Shown: positions 1-7,761, counted from the stretch's first letter. The stretch: DNA of 18,101 nt from an uncultured Roseiflexaceae bacterium (GCA_937988885.1 CALKHR010000069.1:1-18101), one strand, 5' to 3'. A program made the numbers and translations. Notes: generated from the sequence alone by a model not told the origin.

Positions 1-126
1 GTCGCCCCAGCGGCGGCGGAGGCGGCGGTGGTCGCCCCAGCGGCGGCGGAGGCGGCGGTGGTCGCCCCAGCGGCGGCGGAGGCGGAAGTGGCAGCGGTCG
101 TCCCAGCGGCGGCGGAGGCGGCGGAG
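1..126 (+). repeat. 30-base tandem repeats encoding Arg-Pro-Ser-(Gly)7
   Basis: Bases 1-30 and 31-60 are identical, and 61-90 differ from them at two positions. After a short Gly/Ser-coding insertion another unit occupies about 97-126. Degenerate 21-27 base derivatives continue to about 190. In the infB frame each unit reads RPSGGGGGGG. The repeat runs off the left edge, so the copy number is unknown. The array is in frame with IF-2, and length changes in multiples of 3 would be tolerated. Confidence 0.9.
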
Positions 127-2222
127 GCCGTCCCGGCGGCGGAGGCGGCGGAGGCCGTTCCGGCGGTGGCGGAGGCCGTTCCGGTGGTAGCAACTTCAGC
201 GGTGGCTTCGGCGGCGAAGGCAGCGAGGGCGGCGGTGGCCGCAGTCGCGGTGGCCGTGGCCGTGGTGGTCGTGGCCGTGGTGGCAATGGCAACCTGCGGA
301 CGGAGAGCGATGGGCCACCGATGCGTGGTCAGTCGGGTGGTTCGGCCCGTGGTGGACGCCCCGGCTCCACGCCAGCGCGTGGCGGCTCAGGCGCACGCAG
401 CACGTTCCCAGCAAGCAGCCGAACACCTGTTGCGCCGCGCCTACCAGTGCGTCCCAAGGGCCCAATTGAGCTACCGAGCGTTATGACGGTGCGCGAGTTC
501 TCCGAGGCGACCGGTGTCGGCGCTTCCGAGATCTTGAAAGCGCTGCTCAAGGGCGGCGTGGTCGCCAATATCAACCAACAGATCGATTACGAAACCGCTG
601 GCGTGATCGCTGCCGATTTCGGCATCGAGACGGTTGAGCATGTGCCCGAGCAATTGGCGGGCATTGTCGAGAACATCAAAGACGTGCTCGCTGCTGAGAA
701 GCCCGAAGATCTGCGCCCGCGCCCACCGGTCGTCACGATCATGGGTCACGTCGATCACGGCAAGACCAAGTTGCTCGACACCATTCGCTCGTCGCGCGTG
801 GCCGAGGGCGAGGCCGGTGGTATCACGCAGCACGTTGGCGCGTACCAGGTCGAGGTACAAGGTCGCAAGATCACCTTCCTCGATACACCGGGTCACGAAG
901 CCTTTACCGAGATGCGCGCACGCGGTGCACAAGTCACCGACATTGTTATTCTGGTGGTTGCCGCCGACGACGGTGTGATGCCGCAGACCCTCGAAGCGAT
1001 CGCGCACGTGCAGGCCGCTGGAGTGCCGATGATCGTGGCGATCAACAAGATCGACTCGCCGCAGGCGAACCCAGACCGAGTACGCCAGCAGTTGGCGAAC
1101 GCGAACGTGATCGTCGAGCAGTTCGGTGGCGATGTGCCCTCGGTGGAGGTCTCCGCCAAGATGCGCCTCAACATCGATGGCCTGCTGGAGATGGTGCTGC
1201 TCGTGGCCGATCTGCATGAGTTCAAGGCGAACCCGAACGCTCCGGCGGTGGGTACGATCATCGAGGCCGAGATGGACCGCTCGCGCGGCCCAGTCGCCAC
1301 GGTGCTCATCCAGAACGGCACACTCCGCATCGAGGATACGGTGCTCGCCGGCAGCCATACCGGTAAGATCAAGGCGATGTTCAACGATAGCGGCAAACGC
1401 TTGCGTTCGGCAGAGCCCTCCACTCCAGTGGTGATCTTGGGCCTCGATGGCGTGCCGGAGGCCGGCGACATTGTACAGGTGATGGACGATCTGTCGATCG
1501 CCCGCGCGGTCGCCACGCAGCGACATCGCCAGGAGCGTCTGGAGGCGATGGCCGCCAATCGTGGTGTCAGCCTCGATGACCTGTTCAACAAGATTCAGCA
1601 GGGCCAGGTCAAGGAGTTGAACATCATCCTGCGCGCCGACGTGCAGGGTTCGATTGGCGCGATCGAGCACGCTCTGGGCCAGACGGTCACGAGCGGCGTG
1701 CAACTCAAGATCATCCAGAAGGGTACCGGTACGATCACCGAGAGCGACGTGAACTTGGCGATCGCATCGCATGCCATCATCATCGGCTTCAACGCTCGCC
1801 CCGATCCGTCGGCCCGACGTGCCGCCGAGCAGCATGGCATCGATATCCGCTTCTACAACATCATTTACCAACTCACCGAGGATATCAAGAAGGCGATGTT
1901 GGGTATGCTCGATCCGGAGTGGCGCGAAGTTCACGAGGGCGATGCGACAGTGCTGCGGACCTTCAACCTGCCGAACCGCGATGTGGTTGCGGGCCTACAG
2001 ATCACCGACGGCAAAGTCAACCGTAACTCGATGGTGCGCGTGCTCCGCAGCGGTGTGGTCATCCACGATGGTCGCATTAGCAGCTTGAAGCGCGAGAAGG
2101 ACGACGTTCGCGAGGTCACGGCGGGCTACCAATGTGGTCTGGTCGTCGATGGCTTCCGCGATATTCAGGCCGGCGACACGATGGAGTTCTACCACAAAGA
2201 AAAGGTCGAGCGCACAGCTTAG
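3..2222 (+). CDS. infB: Translation initiation factor IF-2 (5' end outside the window)
   Basis: This is the GTPase that delivers initiator tRNA to the 30S subunit and promotes subunit joining in the cytoplasm. The frame is open from base 3 to the TAG at 2220-2222, giving 739 visible residues. The visible part starts with a Gly/Arg/Ser/Pro-rich low-complexity tail (visible residues 1 to about 110). An IF2_N domain follows near 152-205 (PIELPSVMTVREFSEATGVG). The G domain has G1 GHVDHGKT (about 248-255), a G2 threonine in GGITQHVGAY, G3 DTPGHEAF (about 294), G4 NKID (about 348) and G5 SAK (about 384). The C-terminal beta-barrel domains end in FYHKEKVERTA. The true start must lie upstream because the Gly-rich tail is in frame with everything after it. 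Internal ATGs at 321 and 483 could give shorter isoforms, as known for E. coli IF-2, but this is unproven. rbfA follows after 74 bases, in the usual nusA-infB-rbfA order. Confidence 0.97.
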   Translation, partial: RPSGGGGGGGRPSGGGGGGGRPSGGGGGSGSGRPSGGGGGGGRPGGGGGGGRSGGGGGRSGGSNFSGGFGGEGSEGGGGRSRGGRGRGGRGRGGNGNLRTESDGPPMRGQSGGSARGGRPGSTPARGGSGARSTFPASSRTPVAPRLPVRPKGPIELPSVMTVREFSEATGVGASEILKALLKGGVVANINQQIDYETAGVIAADFGIETVEHVPEQLAGIVENIKDVLAAEKPEDLRPRPPVVTIMGHVDHGKTKLLDTIRSSRVAEGEAGGITQHVGAYQVEVQGRKITFLDTPGHEAFTEMRARGAQVTDIVILVVAADDGVMPQTLEAIAHVQAAGVPMIVAINKIDSPQANPDRVRQQLANANVIVEQFGGDVPSVEVSAKMRLNIDGLLEMVLLVADLHEFKANPNAPAVGTIIEAEMDRSRGPVATVLIQNGTLRIEDTVLAGSHTGKIKAMFNDSGKRLRSAEPSTPVVILGLDGVPEAGDIVQVMDDLSIARAVATQRHRQERLEAMAANRGVSLDDLFNKIQQGQVKELNIILRADVQGSIGAIEHALGQTVTSGVQLKIIQKGTGTITESDVNLAIASHAIIIGFNARPDPSARRAAEQHGIDIRFYNIIYQLTEDIKKAMLGMLDPEWREVHEGDATVLRTFNLPNRDVVAGLQITDGKVNRNSMVRVLRSGVVIHDGRISSLKREKDDVREVTAGYQCGLVVDGFRDIQAGDTMEFYHKEKVERTA

Positions 2223-2235
2223 GATAGTGTCAGGG

Positions 2236-2275
2236 CGTGTGGGTGTGTGGTACGTCGTGCCATTACACCCACGCG
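2236..2275 (+). promoter_or_regulatory. Strong intercistronic hairpin between infB and rbfA
   Basis: GTGGGTGT at 2239-2246 pairs perfectly with ACACCCAC at 2265-2272. The stem extends outward through 2236-2238 and 2273-2275 with one G-T pair. Inside, TGGT (2248-2251) can pair with GCCA (2259-2262). No T-run follows the 3' arm, so it does not look like an intrinsic terminator. An RNA stabiliser, processing site or attenuator between the two genes is the more likely role. Confidence 0.6.
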
Positions 2276-2296
2276 TCTCTTCACTGCGGAATCATT

Positions 2297-2695
2297 ATGT
2301 CGAAACGAACCGAACAAGTTGGCGATAGCATTCAACAGATTCTGGGCGAAGTGATTCAGTATGAACTGAAGGACCCACGCGTGGGTTTTGCCACGGTGGT
2401 GGGTGTTCAGGTCAGCGGAGATCTGCAACACGCCCGCGTTCGGATCTCTGTGATGGGTGATGAAGCCCAGCGCCAAGAGACGATGGCCGGTCTGGAACGG
2501 GCCAAGGGTTTCCTGCGCCGACGTGTCGCCCAAGAGTTGCGACACCTGCGCACGACCCCCGAACTTCACTTTATACTTGATACGTCGCTCGACTACAGCC
2601 TGCATATCGATGATGTGTTGCGCAAAGTGGCCGAGGAGCGCAAGCAGAATCCTCCCGCGATCGACTCTGACACCGATAGAAAGGAGCCGGGGTAG
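2297..2695 (+). CDS. rbfA: Ribosome-binding factor A
   Basis: RbfA binds free 30S subunits and helps mature the 5' end of 16S rRNA. The 132-residue product starts MSKRTEQVGDSIQQILGEVI and shows the family KH-like pattern: an N-terminal helix, then ELKDPRVGFATVVGVQVSGDLQHARV, a central helix containing AKGFLRRRVAQELRHLRTTP and a strand with LHFILDTSLDYSLHID. The length is typical. ATG 2297 is chosen because the family alignment begins at MSKR. The frame is open upstream to 2237, but that extension (MWVCGTSC...) lies across the intercistronic hairpin and has no RbfA character. The ribosome-binding site is weak, with only GCGGA about 6 bases upstream. The acidic, Lys-rich tail after VAEERK is ordinary for the family. 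Confidence 0.95.
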   Translation: MSKRTEQVGDSIQQILGEVIQYELKDPRVGFATVVGVQVSGDLQHARVRISVMGDEAQRQETMAGLERAKGFLRRRVAQELRHLRTTPELHFILDTSLDYSLHIDDVLRKVAEERKQNPPAIDSDTDRKEPG

Positions 2696-2761
2696 GCTCG
2701 GTCACACAATGCTGCTAGGCATTAACTGATCGGATGCCGAACACCTGCACAGAACCTGAAC

Positions 2762-3763
2762 ATGATTTACGATGACGCCAGCCAAGCGGCTCCTGCAATC
2801 TTAGAGCGCATCGCAGCCGCTAACCGTATCCTGATCCTTACACATGTGAATCCCGATGGTGATGCGATCGGCTCGTTGCTCGGCGTATGGCACCTTCTAC
2901 GTTCGTATGGCAAACATGCCATTCCTCTGGCATCGTCGCCCATCCCCGACTATGCCGCTTGGCTTCCCGGTGCAGAGCAGATCAGCATCTATCAGCACGA
3001 TATGGCGCTCCCCGAGGTCGATCTGGTGATTATGGTCGATACCGCAAGTATGTCGCGGATCGGGCGCATCTACGACGATCACGCCGAAGCGCTGCTCTCG
3101 CTGCCGATCATCATTATCGACCATCACGCGACCAACGACGGCCTGGGTACACTGAATTTCATTCAGCCTGCGGCGGCCTCGACCTGTGAGTTGCTGTACG
3201 AGCTGTTCGAGGCGATGGACGCCCATATCACGCCCGATCTCGCCACCTGCCTGCTGCTCGGCCTCACAACCGATACGCAAAGCTTCCAGACGACCGCCAC
3301 GGTGCCGAACTCCTTCCGCGCCGCTGCTGCACTTGTGGAGGCGGGCGCGAATCAGGCTCGTGTGGTGCACGAAGTGTACAATGCGCTGCCCGCTAGCACG
3401 GCCCGCTTGGTGGGCATGGCGCTCAGCACGCTCCAAACCGATGGGCTGATCGCCTGGACTGCGGTGACGCAGAGCATGCTTGAGGCGGCGGGTGCCGCCG
3501 ATGAAGCCGCCGAAGAAGTCGTGCGCTTTATGCAGCGGATCGCAGGCCTGCGCGCCTTGGTGCTGTTCAAGGAGCGCTACGACGGCACCACCAAGATCAG
3601 CCTGCGCTCCATACCGCCGTTCAATGTCGGCACGCTGGCCCAAACGTGGGGCGGCGGTGGCCACGCCCAAGCGGCGGGTGCTACGCTCTTGATGGGCCCC
3701 GAACAAGCCGCCCACGAAGTGCTGCCACGCCTGCGCCAACTGGTCCAAGATCATTCTGCATAG
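2762..3763 (+). CDS. nrnA: DHH/DHHA1-family phosphoesterase, nanoRNase/pAp phosphatase type
   Basis: Members of this family degrade 2-5 nucleotide RNAs and, in many cases, convert pAp to AMP using manganese. The 333-residue protein has the DHH motif series: HVNPDGDAIGS (28-38), VDTASMSRIG (92-101), DHH (120-122) and GLTTDTQSFQT (167-177). The C-terminal DHHA1 domain carries the Gly-rich nucleotide-binding loop GGGGHAQAAG (297-306). All expected metal-ligand positions (D32, D34, D93, H121/H122 region, D171) appear present. It lies 66 bases after rbfA and 50 bases before truB, an arrangement common in Gram-positive-type and Chloroflexota infB operons. No strong Shine-Dalgarno is visible before ATG 2762. 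Whether it also cleaves cyclic dinucleotides (GdpP/PDE2-like) cannot be decided from sequence. NrnA is favoured because no membrane, PAS or GGDEF segment is attached. Confidence 0.9.
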   Translation: MIYDDASQAAPAILERIAAANRILILTHVNPDGDAIGSLLGVWHLLRSYGKHAIPLASSPIPDYAAWLPGAEQISIYQHDMALPEVDLVIMVDTASMSRIGRIYDDHAEALLSLPIIIIDHHATNDGLGTLNFIQPAAASTCELLYELFEAMDAHITPDLATCLLLGLTTDTQSFQTTATVPNSFRAAAALVEAGANQARVVHEVYNALPASTARLVGMALSTLQTDGLIAWTAVTQSMLEAAGAADEAAEEVVRFMQRIAGLRALVLFKERYDGTTKISLRSIPPFNVGTLAQTWGGGGHAQAAGATLLMGPEQAAHEVLPRLRQLVQDHSA

Positions 3764-3813
3764 AACAGAAAGGCTTCTCGGCACGCTGGTCTGATCGTGC
3801 CGCTTGTGGAATC

Positions 3814-4686
3814 ATGCACGGTTTTCTCTCCATCGATAAACCAGCGGGCATCACCTCGCACGATGTGGTGGCGCAGATCCGCCGCGTAGCGCGCCAGAAG
3901 CGCGTTGGCCACGCTGGCACCCTCGACCCCGCTGCGACAGGTGTGTTGGTTGTAGCACTGGGCGCAGCCACACGGCTGATCGAATACGTGCAAGAGGCCA
4001 CCGCGAAGCGCTATCAAGCCGTGGTGCGCTTGGGCGAAACGACCACCACTGAGGATGCCGAAGGTGAGGTGGTGGAACGGCGCCCCGTTCCTCCGCTCGA
4101 TGGCGCCGCGCTAGAGGCGGTGTTGGCGCAGTTTCGTGGCTCGATTATGCAGGTGCCACCGATGTACTCCGCGCTGCACTACGAGGGCCGCCGCCTGCAC
4201 GAACTCGCCCGCGAGGGCATTGTGGTCGAGCGGGCCGCCCGTCCCATCACCATCGAGTTGCTGAACGTGTTGGACTACAGCGCGCCGCTGCTCACGCTCG
4301 ACATTATCTGCAGCAAGGGCACCTACATCCGTTCGCTGGCGCGCGACATCGGCGAGGCGCTCGGCTGTGGCGCGCACCTTCAGGCGTTGCGCCGCACCGC
4401 CGTGGGCGCGTTCGTGATCGAGGAGGCGGTGCCGCTCGATAAGCTGAGGAGTGGCGAGATGCCGCTCGATAGCGTCCTTCTGCCACCCGCGCTTGCGGTC
4501 GCCGATTGGCCGAGCGTCACGGTTGATGCTGCCGAGGAGCGCCTCATCCGCAATGGCCTGCCTATCGCACGAGATGAGTTGCAGGGCGAGCGGGCCTACG
4601 CCCAAACCGCCGATGGCGCACTGTTGGCCTTGCTGGCCCCCGCCGATGGGCGCTGGCGTCCCACCAAGGTGTTCGATTGGAGCTAA
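3814..4686 (+). CDS. truB: tRNA pseudouridine-55 synthase
   Basis: TruB isomerises U55 in the T-loop of nearly all elongator tRNAs. The 290-residue protein opens with MHGFLSIDKPAGITSHDVV. It has the catalytic-Asp motif VGHAGTLDPAATG, with D38 as the expected nucleophile, then KRYQAVVRLG with the conserved Tyr near 67, RGSIMQVPPMYSALHYEGRRLHELAREG, and CSKGTYIRSLARDIG (166-180). A C-terminal region of about 60 residues (230-290) matches the small PUA-like tail seen in some bacterial TruB proteins. ATG 3814 is chosen because family homology begins there. The frame is open back to 3646, but that stretch overlaps the end of nrnA in another frame. A GTGGA sequence just upstream is a weak ribosome-binding site. 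Confidence 0.95.
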   Translation: MHGFLSIDKPAGITSHDVVAQIRRVARQKRVGHAGTLDPAATGVLVVALGAATRLIEYVQEATAKRYQAVVRLGETTTTEDAEGEVVERRPVPPLDGAALEAVLAQFRGSIMQVPPMYSALHYEGRRLHELAREGIVVERAARPITIELLNVLDYSAPLLTLDIICSKGTYIRSLARDIGEALGCGAHLQALRRTAVGAFVIEEAVPLDKLRSGEMPLDSVLLPPALAVADWPSVTVDAAEERLIRNGLPIARDELQGERAYAQTADGALLALLAPADGRWRPTKVFDWS

Positions 4687-4719
4687 ACGCTCGATCTGCG
4701 CACTCACGCTGCCAAGAGA

Positions 4720-4728
4720 TGATACAAT
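4720..4728 (+). promoter_or_regulatory. Probable extended -10 promoter for ribF
   Basis: TGATACAAT combines an extended -10 TG with TACAAT, 36 bases before the ribF ATG, in the 78-base gap after truB. No clear -35 hexamer lies 16-18 bases upstream. The predicted transcript start would be near 4735. This could provide ribF with expression additional to read-through from the infB operon. Confidence 0.5.
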
Positions 4729-4764
4729 AGCCGTATTGGACAAGCTCTCACATATGGATTGCCT

Positions 4765-5694
4765 ATGGAACTCGTTCAGGGCCTACCCCTTCCTATCAAT
4801 GAGCGCCCAACCGTGCTCACAATCGGCGCTTTCGATGGCGTCCATTTCGGGCATCAACAACTGATCGGCAGCGTGGTGCGGCGCGCTCAAACACTCGGGT
4901 ACCAAAGCGCAGTGCTCACCTTCGACCCACATCCCGATCTCGTGATTCGTCCTGAGCGTGGTCGCTATAACCTGACGACTATCCAAGAGCGCGCAGAACA
5001 AATCGCGCAGCTTGGTGTTGATCTGCTGATTGTGCTGCCGTTCAACCACGATGTGATGGCGCAAACCGCCCACGAATTTATGACGCGGCTCACCCAAGCG
5101 CTCGTGTTGCGCGAGTTGTGGGTCGGCCCCGACTTTGCGCTTGGGCGCGGTCGCGAAGGCAACCTGGCACGGCTGCGCGAGATCGGCCAAGAGCTTGGCT
5201 ACATCGTGCAGCCCATCGAGCCTCTGCATCTCGATGGCGTCACCATCAGTTCCAGCCGCATTCGCGAGGCGCTGGCCGCTGGCGACATCGAGGCCGCCAA
5301 CCTGTTGCTGGGCCGTTCGTTCAGCGTGACTGGCCCGGTGGTTGAGGGGCACCGACGGGGCCGCACGATCGGCTTCCCCACCGCGAATATCTCGGTGGAA
5401 GCGCTACACGTGCTGCCAGCAGATGGCGTGTACGTCTGTCGGGCGCAGGTCGGCGATCAGCGCTTCGGCGCGGTGACGAACATCGGTGTGCGCCCCACCT
5501 TCGACGGCACGCAGCGCACCATCGAGGCGTACCTGCTCGATTTCAGCAGCGATATCTACGGCGAGACAGTGCGACTCGAGTTTTTGCACCGCCTCCGGGG
5601 CGAGCAGAAGTTCGATGGTATTGCGGCGCTGATCGAACAGATCAACAAAGACACCGCCGCCGCACGGGCCTGGCTCGCCGCACATCCCGAGTGA
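4765..5694 (+). CDS. ribF: Bifunctional riboflavin kinase / FAD synthetase
   Basis: This enzyme phosphorylates riboflavin to FMN and adenylates FMN to FAD. The 309-residue product has an N-terminal FAD synthetase (nucleotidyltransferase) module with GAFDGVHFGHQ (21-31), FDPHP (53-57), GPDFALGRGREGN and ISSSRIREAL (161-170). The C-terminal riboflavin kinase module has the signature GRTIGFPTAN (199-208), GVYV (221-224) and NIGVRPTF (239-246), followed by the family tail RLEFLHRLRGEQKFDG. ATG 4765 is chosen. A TTG at 4759 would add two residues and cannot be excluded. ribF is the last gene of the translation operon here, followed by a strong terminator at 5716-5743. No FMN riboswitch is recognisable in the 78-base leader. 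Confidence 0.96.
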   Translation: MELVQGLPLPINERPTVLTIGAFDGVHFGHQQLIGSVVRRAQTLGYQSAVLTFDPHPDLVIRPERGRYNLTTIQERAEQIAQLGVDLLIVLPFNHDVMAQTAHEFMTRLTQALVLRELWVGPDFALGRGREGNLARLREIGQELGYIVQPIEPLHLDGVTISSSRIREALAAGDIEAANLLLGRSFSVTGPVVEGHRRGRTIGFPTANISVEALHVLPADGVYVCRAQVGDQRFGAVTNIGVRPTFDGTQRTIEAYLLDFSSDIYGETVRLEFLHRLRGEQKFDGIAALIEQINKDTAAARAWLAAHPE

Positions 5695-5715
5695 TCCACT
5701 CGCTTCAAGCAGCAG

Positions 5716-5743
5716 AAAGGCCATACGACAAGGTATGGCCTTT
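5716..5743. terminator. Bidirectional intrinsic terminator between ribF and the QueA-like gene
   Basis: The 11-base arms AAAGGCCATAC (5716-5726) and GTATGGCCTTT (5733-5743) are perfect inverted complements with a 6-base loop. On the plus strand the stem is followed by T-rich TGTTATT, terminating ribF. On the minus strand an A/T-rich approach and the TTT end of the stem serve the convergent QueA-like gene less perfectly. The position between convergent stops at 5694 and 5762 fits a shared terminator. Confidence 0.9.
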
Positions 5744-5761
5744 TGTTATTATGTCAAATTT

Positions 5762-6853
5762 TTATGGAATGAGCAGGTGGAGATCGCCAAACTCGTGCCA
5801 GAGGTAGCGTTCGCGCAGCGCCTCGGCGTAACAGCGCTCGATATGCGCTCGTCCCGCGATCGCTTCAAGCATCGCCAAGTGCGTCGCGCCCGGCTCGTGC
5901 AGGCCCGTGAGCAGGCCGTTCGCCACACGGACGCCCCGCTGCGGCGTGATGACCACACTGGTCCAGCCCTCGCCCGGGTGGACCACGCCCTGCGCATCGC
6001 TGACCGTCTCAAGCGCCCGCACCACCGTGGTGCCCACCGCGATCACTCGTGCGCCCGCTGCTCGCGCCGCGTTCACCGCCCGCGCGGTCGAGGCTGGCAC
6101 ACGAAAGTACTCCTCGTAGGGCGGCTCGTGCGATTCGAGGCTGGCGACACCTGTGTGCAGTATGAGCGGCAGCACTTGCACGCCCTTGGCGATCAGCGTG
6201 GTGAGCAGCGTAGGCGTAAACGCTCGCCCCGCCGATGGCATCTCGGCGCTGCCCGGCTCGTTGGCGTAGACGGTCTGATAGTAGTCCAGCGGCCAGGGCT
6301 GCTTCACGTAGCTGTAGCGGATCGGGAAGCCGTAGGCATCCAGATATGCGAAGGTGGCGCACGGTAGGTGCAGCGTGGCGATCCACAGGCGCGCGGCCTC
6401 AGCATCGGCGTGGTAGGGCCGATGGATGTGGGCGCTGCCACCGCCGGGTAACTGCAAGCGCTCATCGGGCTGCAGGGTGAAGAACGGCTGCGTGCCCTGC
6501 GGGCCTATCTGGCGCGCCTCAACGATCCACAAGCCCGCGGGCAACTGCGTGGAGAGGTGCAGTTCCAGCGGACTACCGTCAGCACGAGTGACGTTCAAGG
6601 CGGCGTTGAGTGTGCCGCTGGTGTTGATCACCAACACATCGTCGGAGGTGAGCACGTCGGGCAGCGCGCTGAAGCGCGTGTGCAGCAGCGTATCATCGCG
6701 GTAGTGCGAGACGAGCAGGCGCACCTGATCGCGGGTGAGGCCACGGGCCTCCGGCGGCTCGGCGGCCTCCAGCTCGGCGGGCAAGCGAAAGGCTAGCCCA
6801 TCGTGCAGGGCTGAGTCGAGCAGGCTCACGGGTCGGTTGCTGAGTGCGATCAT
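5762..6853 (-). CDS. Divergent QueA-like protein (S-adenosylmethionine:tRNA ribosyltransferase-isomerase family)
   Basis: Canonical QueA transfers and rearranges the ribosyl group of S-adenosylmethionine onto preQ1-modified tRNA in queuosine synthesis. The 363-residue protein matches the family in layout: FRLPAELEA..PPEARGLTRDQVRLLV near 22-48, VLINTSGTLNAAL near 74-85, the late block VQVLPLILHTGVASLE (225-240), VIAVGTTVVRALE (270-282) and the C-terminal FGDLHLLIP. Several usually invariant blocks are altered. The expected PTAGLHFT is PSAGRAFT, LHVGLGTF is LHTGVASLE, and NFHLPxSTL is GLHEPGATHL. It is probably a paralogous subfamily rather than true QueA, so no symbol is given and the substrate is unknown. 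ATG 6853 is preferred because it overlaps the SDR stop as ATGA (6850-6853). The open extension to 6904 would overlap the SDR gene further. Confidence 0.8.
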   Translation of the reverse strand: MIALSNRPVSLLDSALHDGLAFRLPAELEAAEPPEARGLTRDQVRLLVSHYRDDTLLHTRFSALPDVLTSDDVLVINTSGTLNAALNVTRADGSPLELHLSTQLPAGLWIVEARQIGPQGTQPFFTLQPDERLQLPGGGSAHIHRPYHADAEAARLWIATLHLPCATFAYLDAYGFPIRYSYVKQPWPLDYYQTVYANEPGSAEMPSAGRAFTPTLLTTLIAKGVQVLPLILHTGVASLESHEPPYEEYFRVPASTARAVNAARAAGARVIAVGTTVVRALETVSDAQGVVHPGEGWTSVVITPQRGVRVANGLLTGLHEPGATHLAMLEAIAGRAHIERCYAEALRERYLWHEFGDLHLLIP

Positions 6854-7560
6854 ACGCCACCTGCCACGGGCATCGCGCGGGCTTGGTAGCGCCCGCTCGG
6901 CCACTCGCCGTGCAACAGATCAAGCAAGCCGGGCACGCTCGCCTCGGGCGGCGGGCGGTCGCTGATATCCTCGCCAGGGAAGGCTTCCTGGTGCATCTGC
7001 GTGTTCATATCGCCCGGATCGACCCAGTAGACGCGCCAATCGGGCTGCTCGGCAGCCAAAATGGCCGAGAGGTGTTCGAGTGCGGCCTTGCTGCTGCCGT
7101 AGCCGCCCCATCCCTCATACGCTTCAACGGCGGCATCGCTGCTGATGTTCACGATGCGAGCGTTCGGACGGAGATGCTCGCGCATCGCTTGAACGAGGCC
7201 CAGTGGCGCGATCAGATTGACGCGCAGCACCTGTTCGAACATATCGAGCGGGTAATTGAGCAGCGGCGGCTGCGGGCTTGGCCCGAGCAGACTAGCGTTG
7301 TTGATCAGCGCATCGAGGCCGCCGAGTTGCGCCGCAGCCTTGGCGAGCGCCCGACGATGGGTGGGATCGGCTACATCGCCCGCCAGCGCCACCACAGTGG
7401 TGTGCTGGGCCAAATCGGCGCGCACCGCTTCGAGCGCCTCGGCTCCACGCGCCGTGATGAGCAGCCGCCAACCCTGCGCGGCCAGCGCGGAGGCAAGCGC
7501 TCGGCCCAATCCGCGCGAGGCACCGGTAATCAGCACGGTAGATTGTGTTTGTGTTGGCAT
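6850..7560 (-). CDS. Short-chain dehydrogenase/reductase
   Basis: A cytoplasmic NAD(P)-dependent oxidoreductase of the classical SDR family, 236 residues. The dinucleotide-binding TGASRGLG lies at 12-19, GDVADP at 61-66, NNAS at 87-90, a conserved Ser in VNISSDAA (138-144), the catalytic YxxxK as Y154/K158 in YGSSKAAL, and PGDMNT at 182-187, the usual PG...T segment. An Arg in TGASRG and the residues after the second strand (TARG) suggest NADP(H), which is an inference. The start at 7560 is fixed by a strong AAGGAG Shine-Dalgarno 7 bases upstream on the minus strand. The longer open frame to 7626 is disfavoured because it would start upstream of the likely promoter. The gene is translationally coupled to the QueA-like gene, implying related jobs. 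The substrate cannot be inferred. Confidence 0.9.
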   Translation of the reverse strand: MPTQTQSTVLITGASRGLGRALASALAAQGWRLLITARGAEALEAVRADLAQHTTVVALAGDVADPTHRRALAKAAAQLGGLDALINNASLLGPSPQPPLLNYPLDMFEQVLRVNLIAPLGLVQAMREHLRPNARIVNISSDAAVEAYEGWGGYGSSKAALEHLSAILAAEQPDWRVYWVDPGDMNTQMHQEAFPGEDISDRPPPEASVPGLLDLLHGEWPSGRYQARAMPVAGGV

Positions 7561-7593
7561 AGCATTGCTCCTTGTATACTCATTTGTCGTTGG

Positions 7594-7602
7594 AGTATAA
7601 CA
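7594..7602 (-). promoter_or_regulatory. Probable extended -10 promoter of the SDR/QueA-like operon
   Basis: On the minus strand this reads TGTTATACT, an extended -10. It would start transcription near 7587 and give a leader of about 27 bases containing the AAGGAG ribosome-binding site. The -35 position holds no good consensus but overlaps the palindrome at 7616-7630. Confidence 0.55.
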
Positions 7603-7615
7603 AGCATGTTTGGCA

Positions 7616-7630
7616 TTAGGATGCACCTAA
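7616..7630. promoter_or_regulatory. Candidate operator palindrome
   Basis: TTAGGATGCACCTAA has 5-base inverted arms around ATGCA, the size and form of a dimeric repressor site. It sits just upstream of the SDR -10 element, where a bound protein would block RNA polymerase. No regulator gene lies next to it, so the assignment is tentative. Confidence 0.3.
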
Positions 7631-7761
7631 AGGCGCGTTCGCGATGGAGCAAAGGGACAGGTCGCAGCCTGACCTTCGGTACACACATCTACAGCACAAA
7701 GGCGGGATCTTCCCCTGTTCATCCGTACAGGTTGGAAAATCAAACAAGTGTGCAAAAATCG

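Noticed and set aside
28..486. Ala/Val-rich open frame over the repeat region
   Set aside because: It is the Gly-repeat of infB read in another frame. The composition reflects only the GCC/GCG repeats.
471..1934. 487-residue open frame on the minus strand opposite infB
   Set aside because: It is the antisense shadow of the well-supported infB frame in GC-rich DNA. The product is His/Arg/Asp-rich without a recognisable domain or start signal.
3646..3813. Upstream extension of truB
   Set aside because: It overlaps nrnA in another frame and has no TruB similarity. Homology begins at ATG 3814.
4687..4764. FMN riboswitch before ribF
   Set aside because: The gap is too short and lacks the conserved paired elements of the RFN fold.
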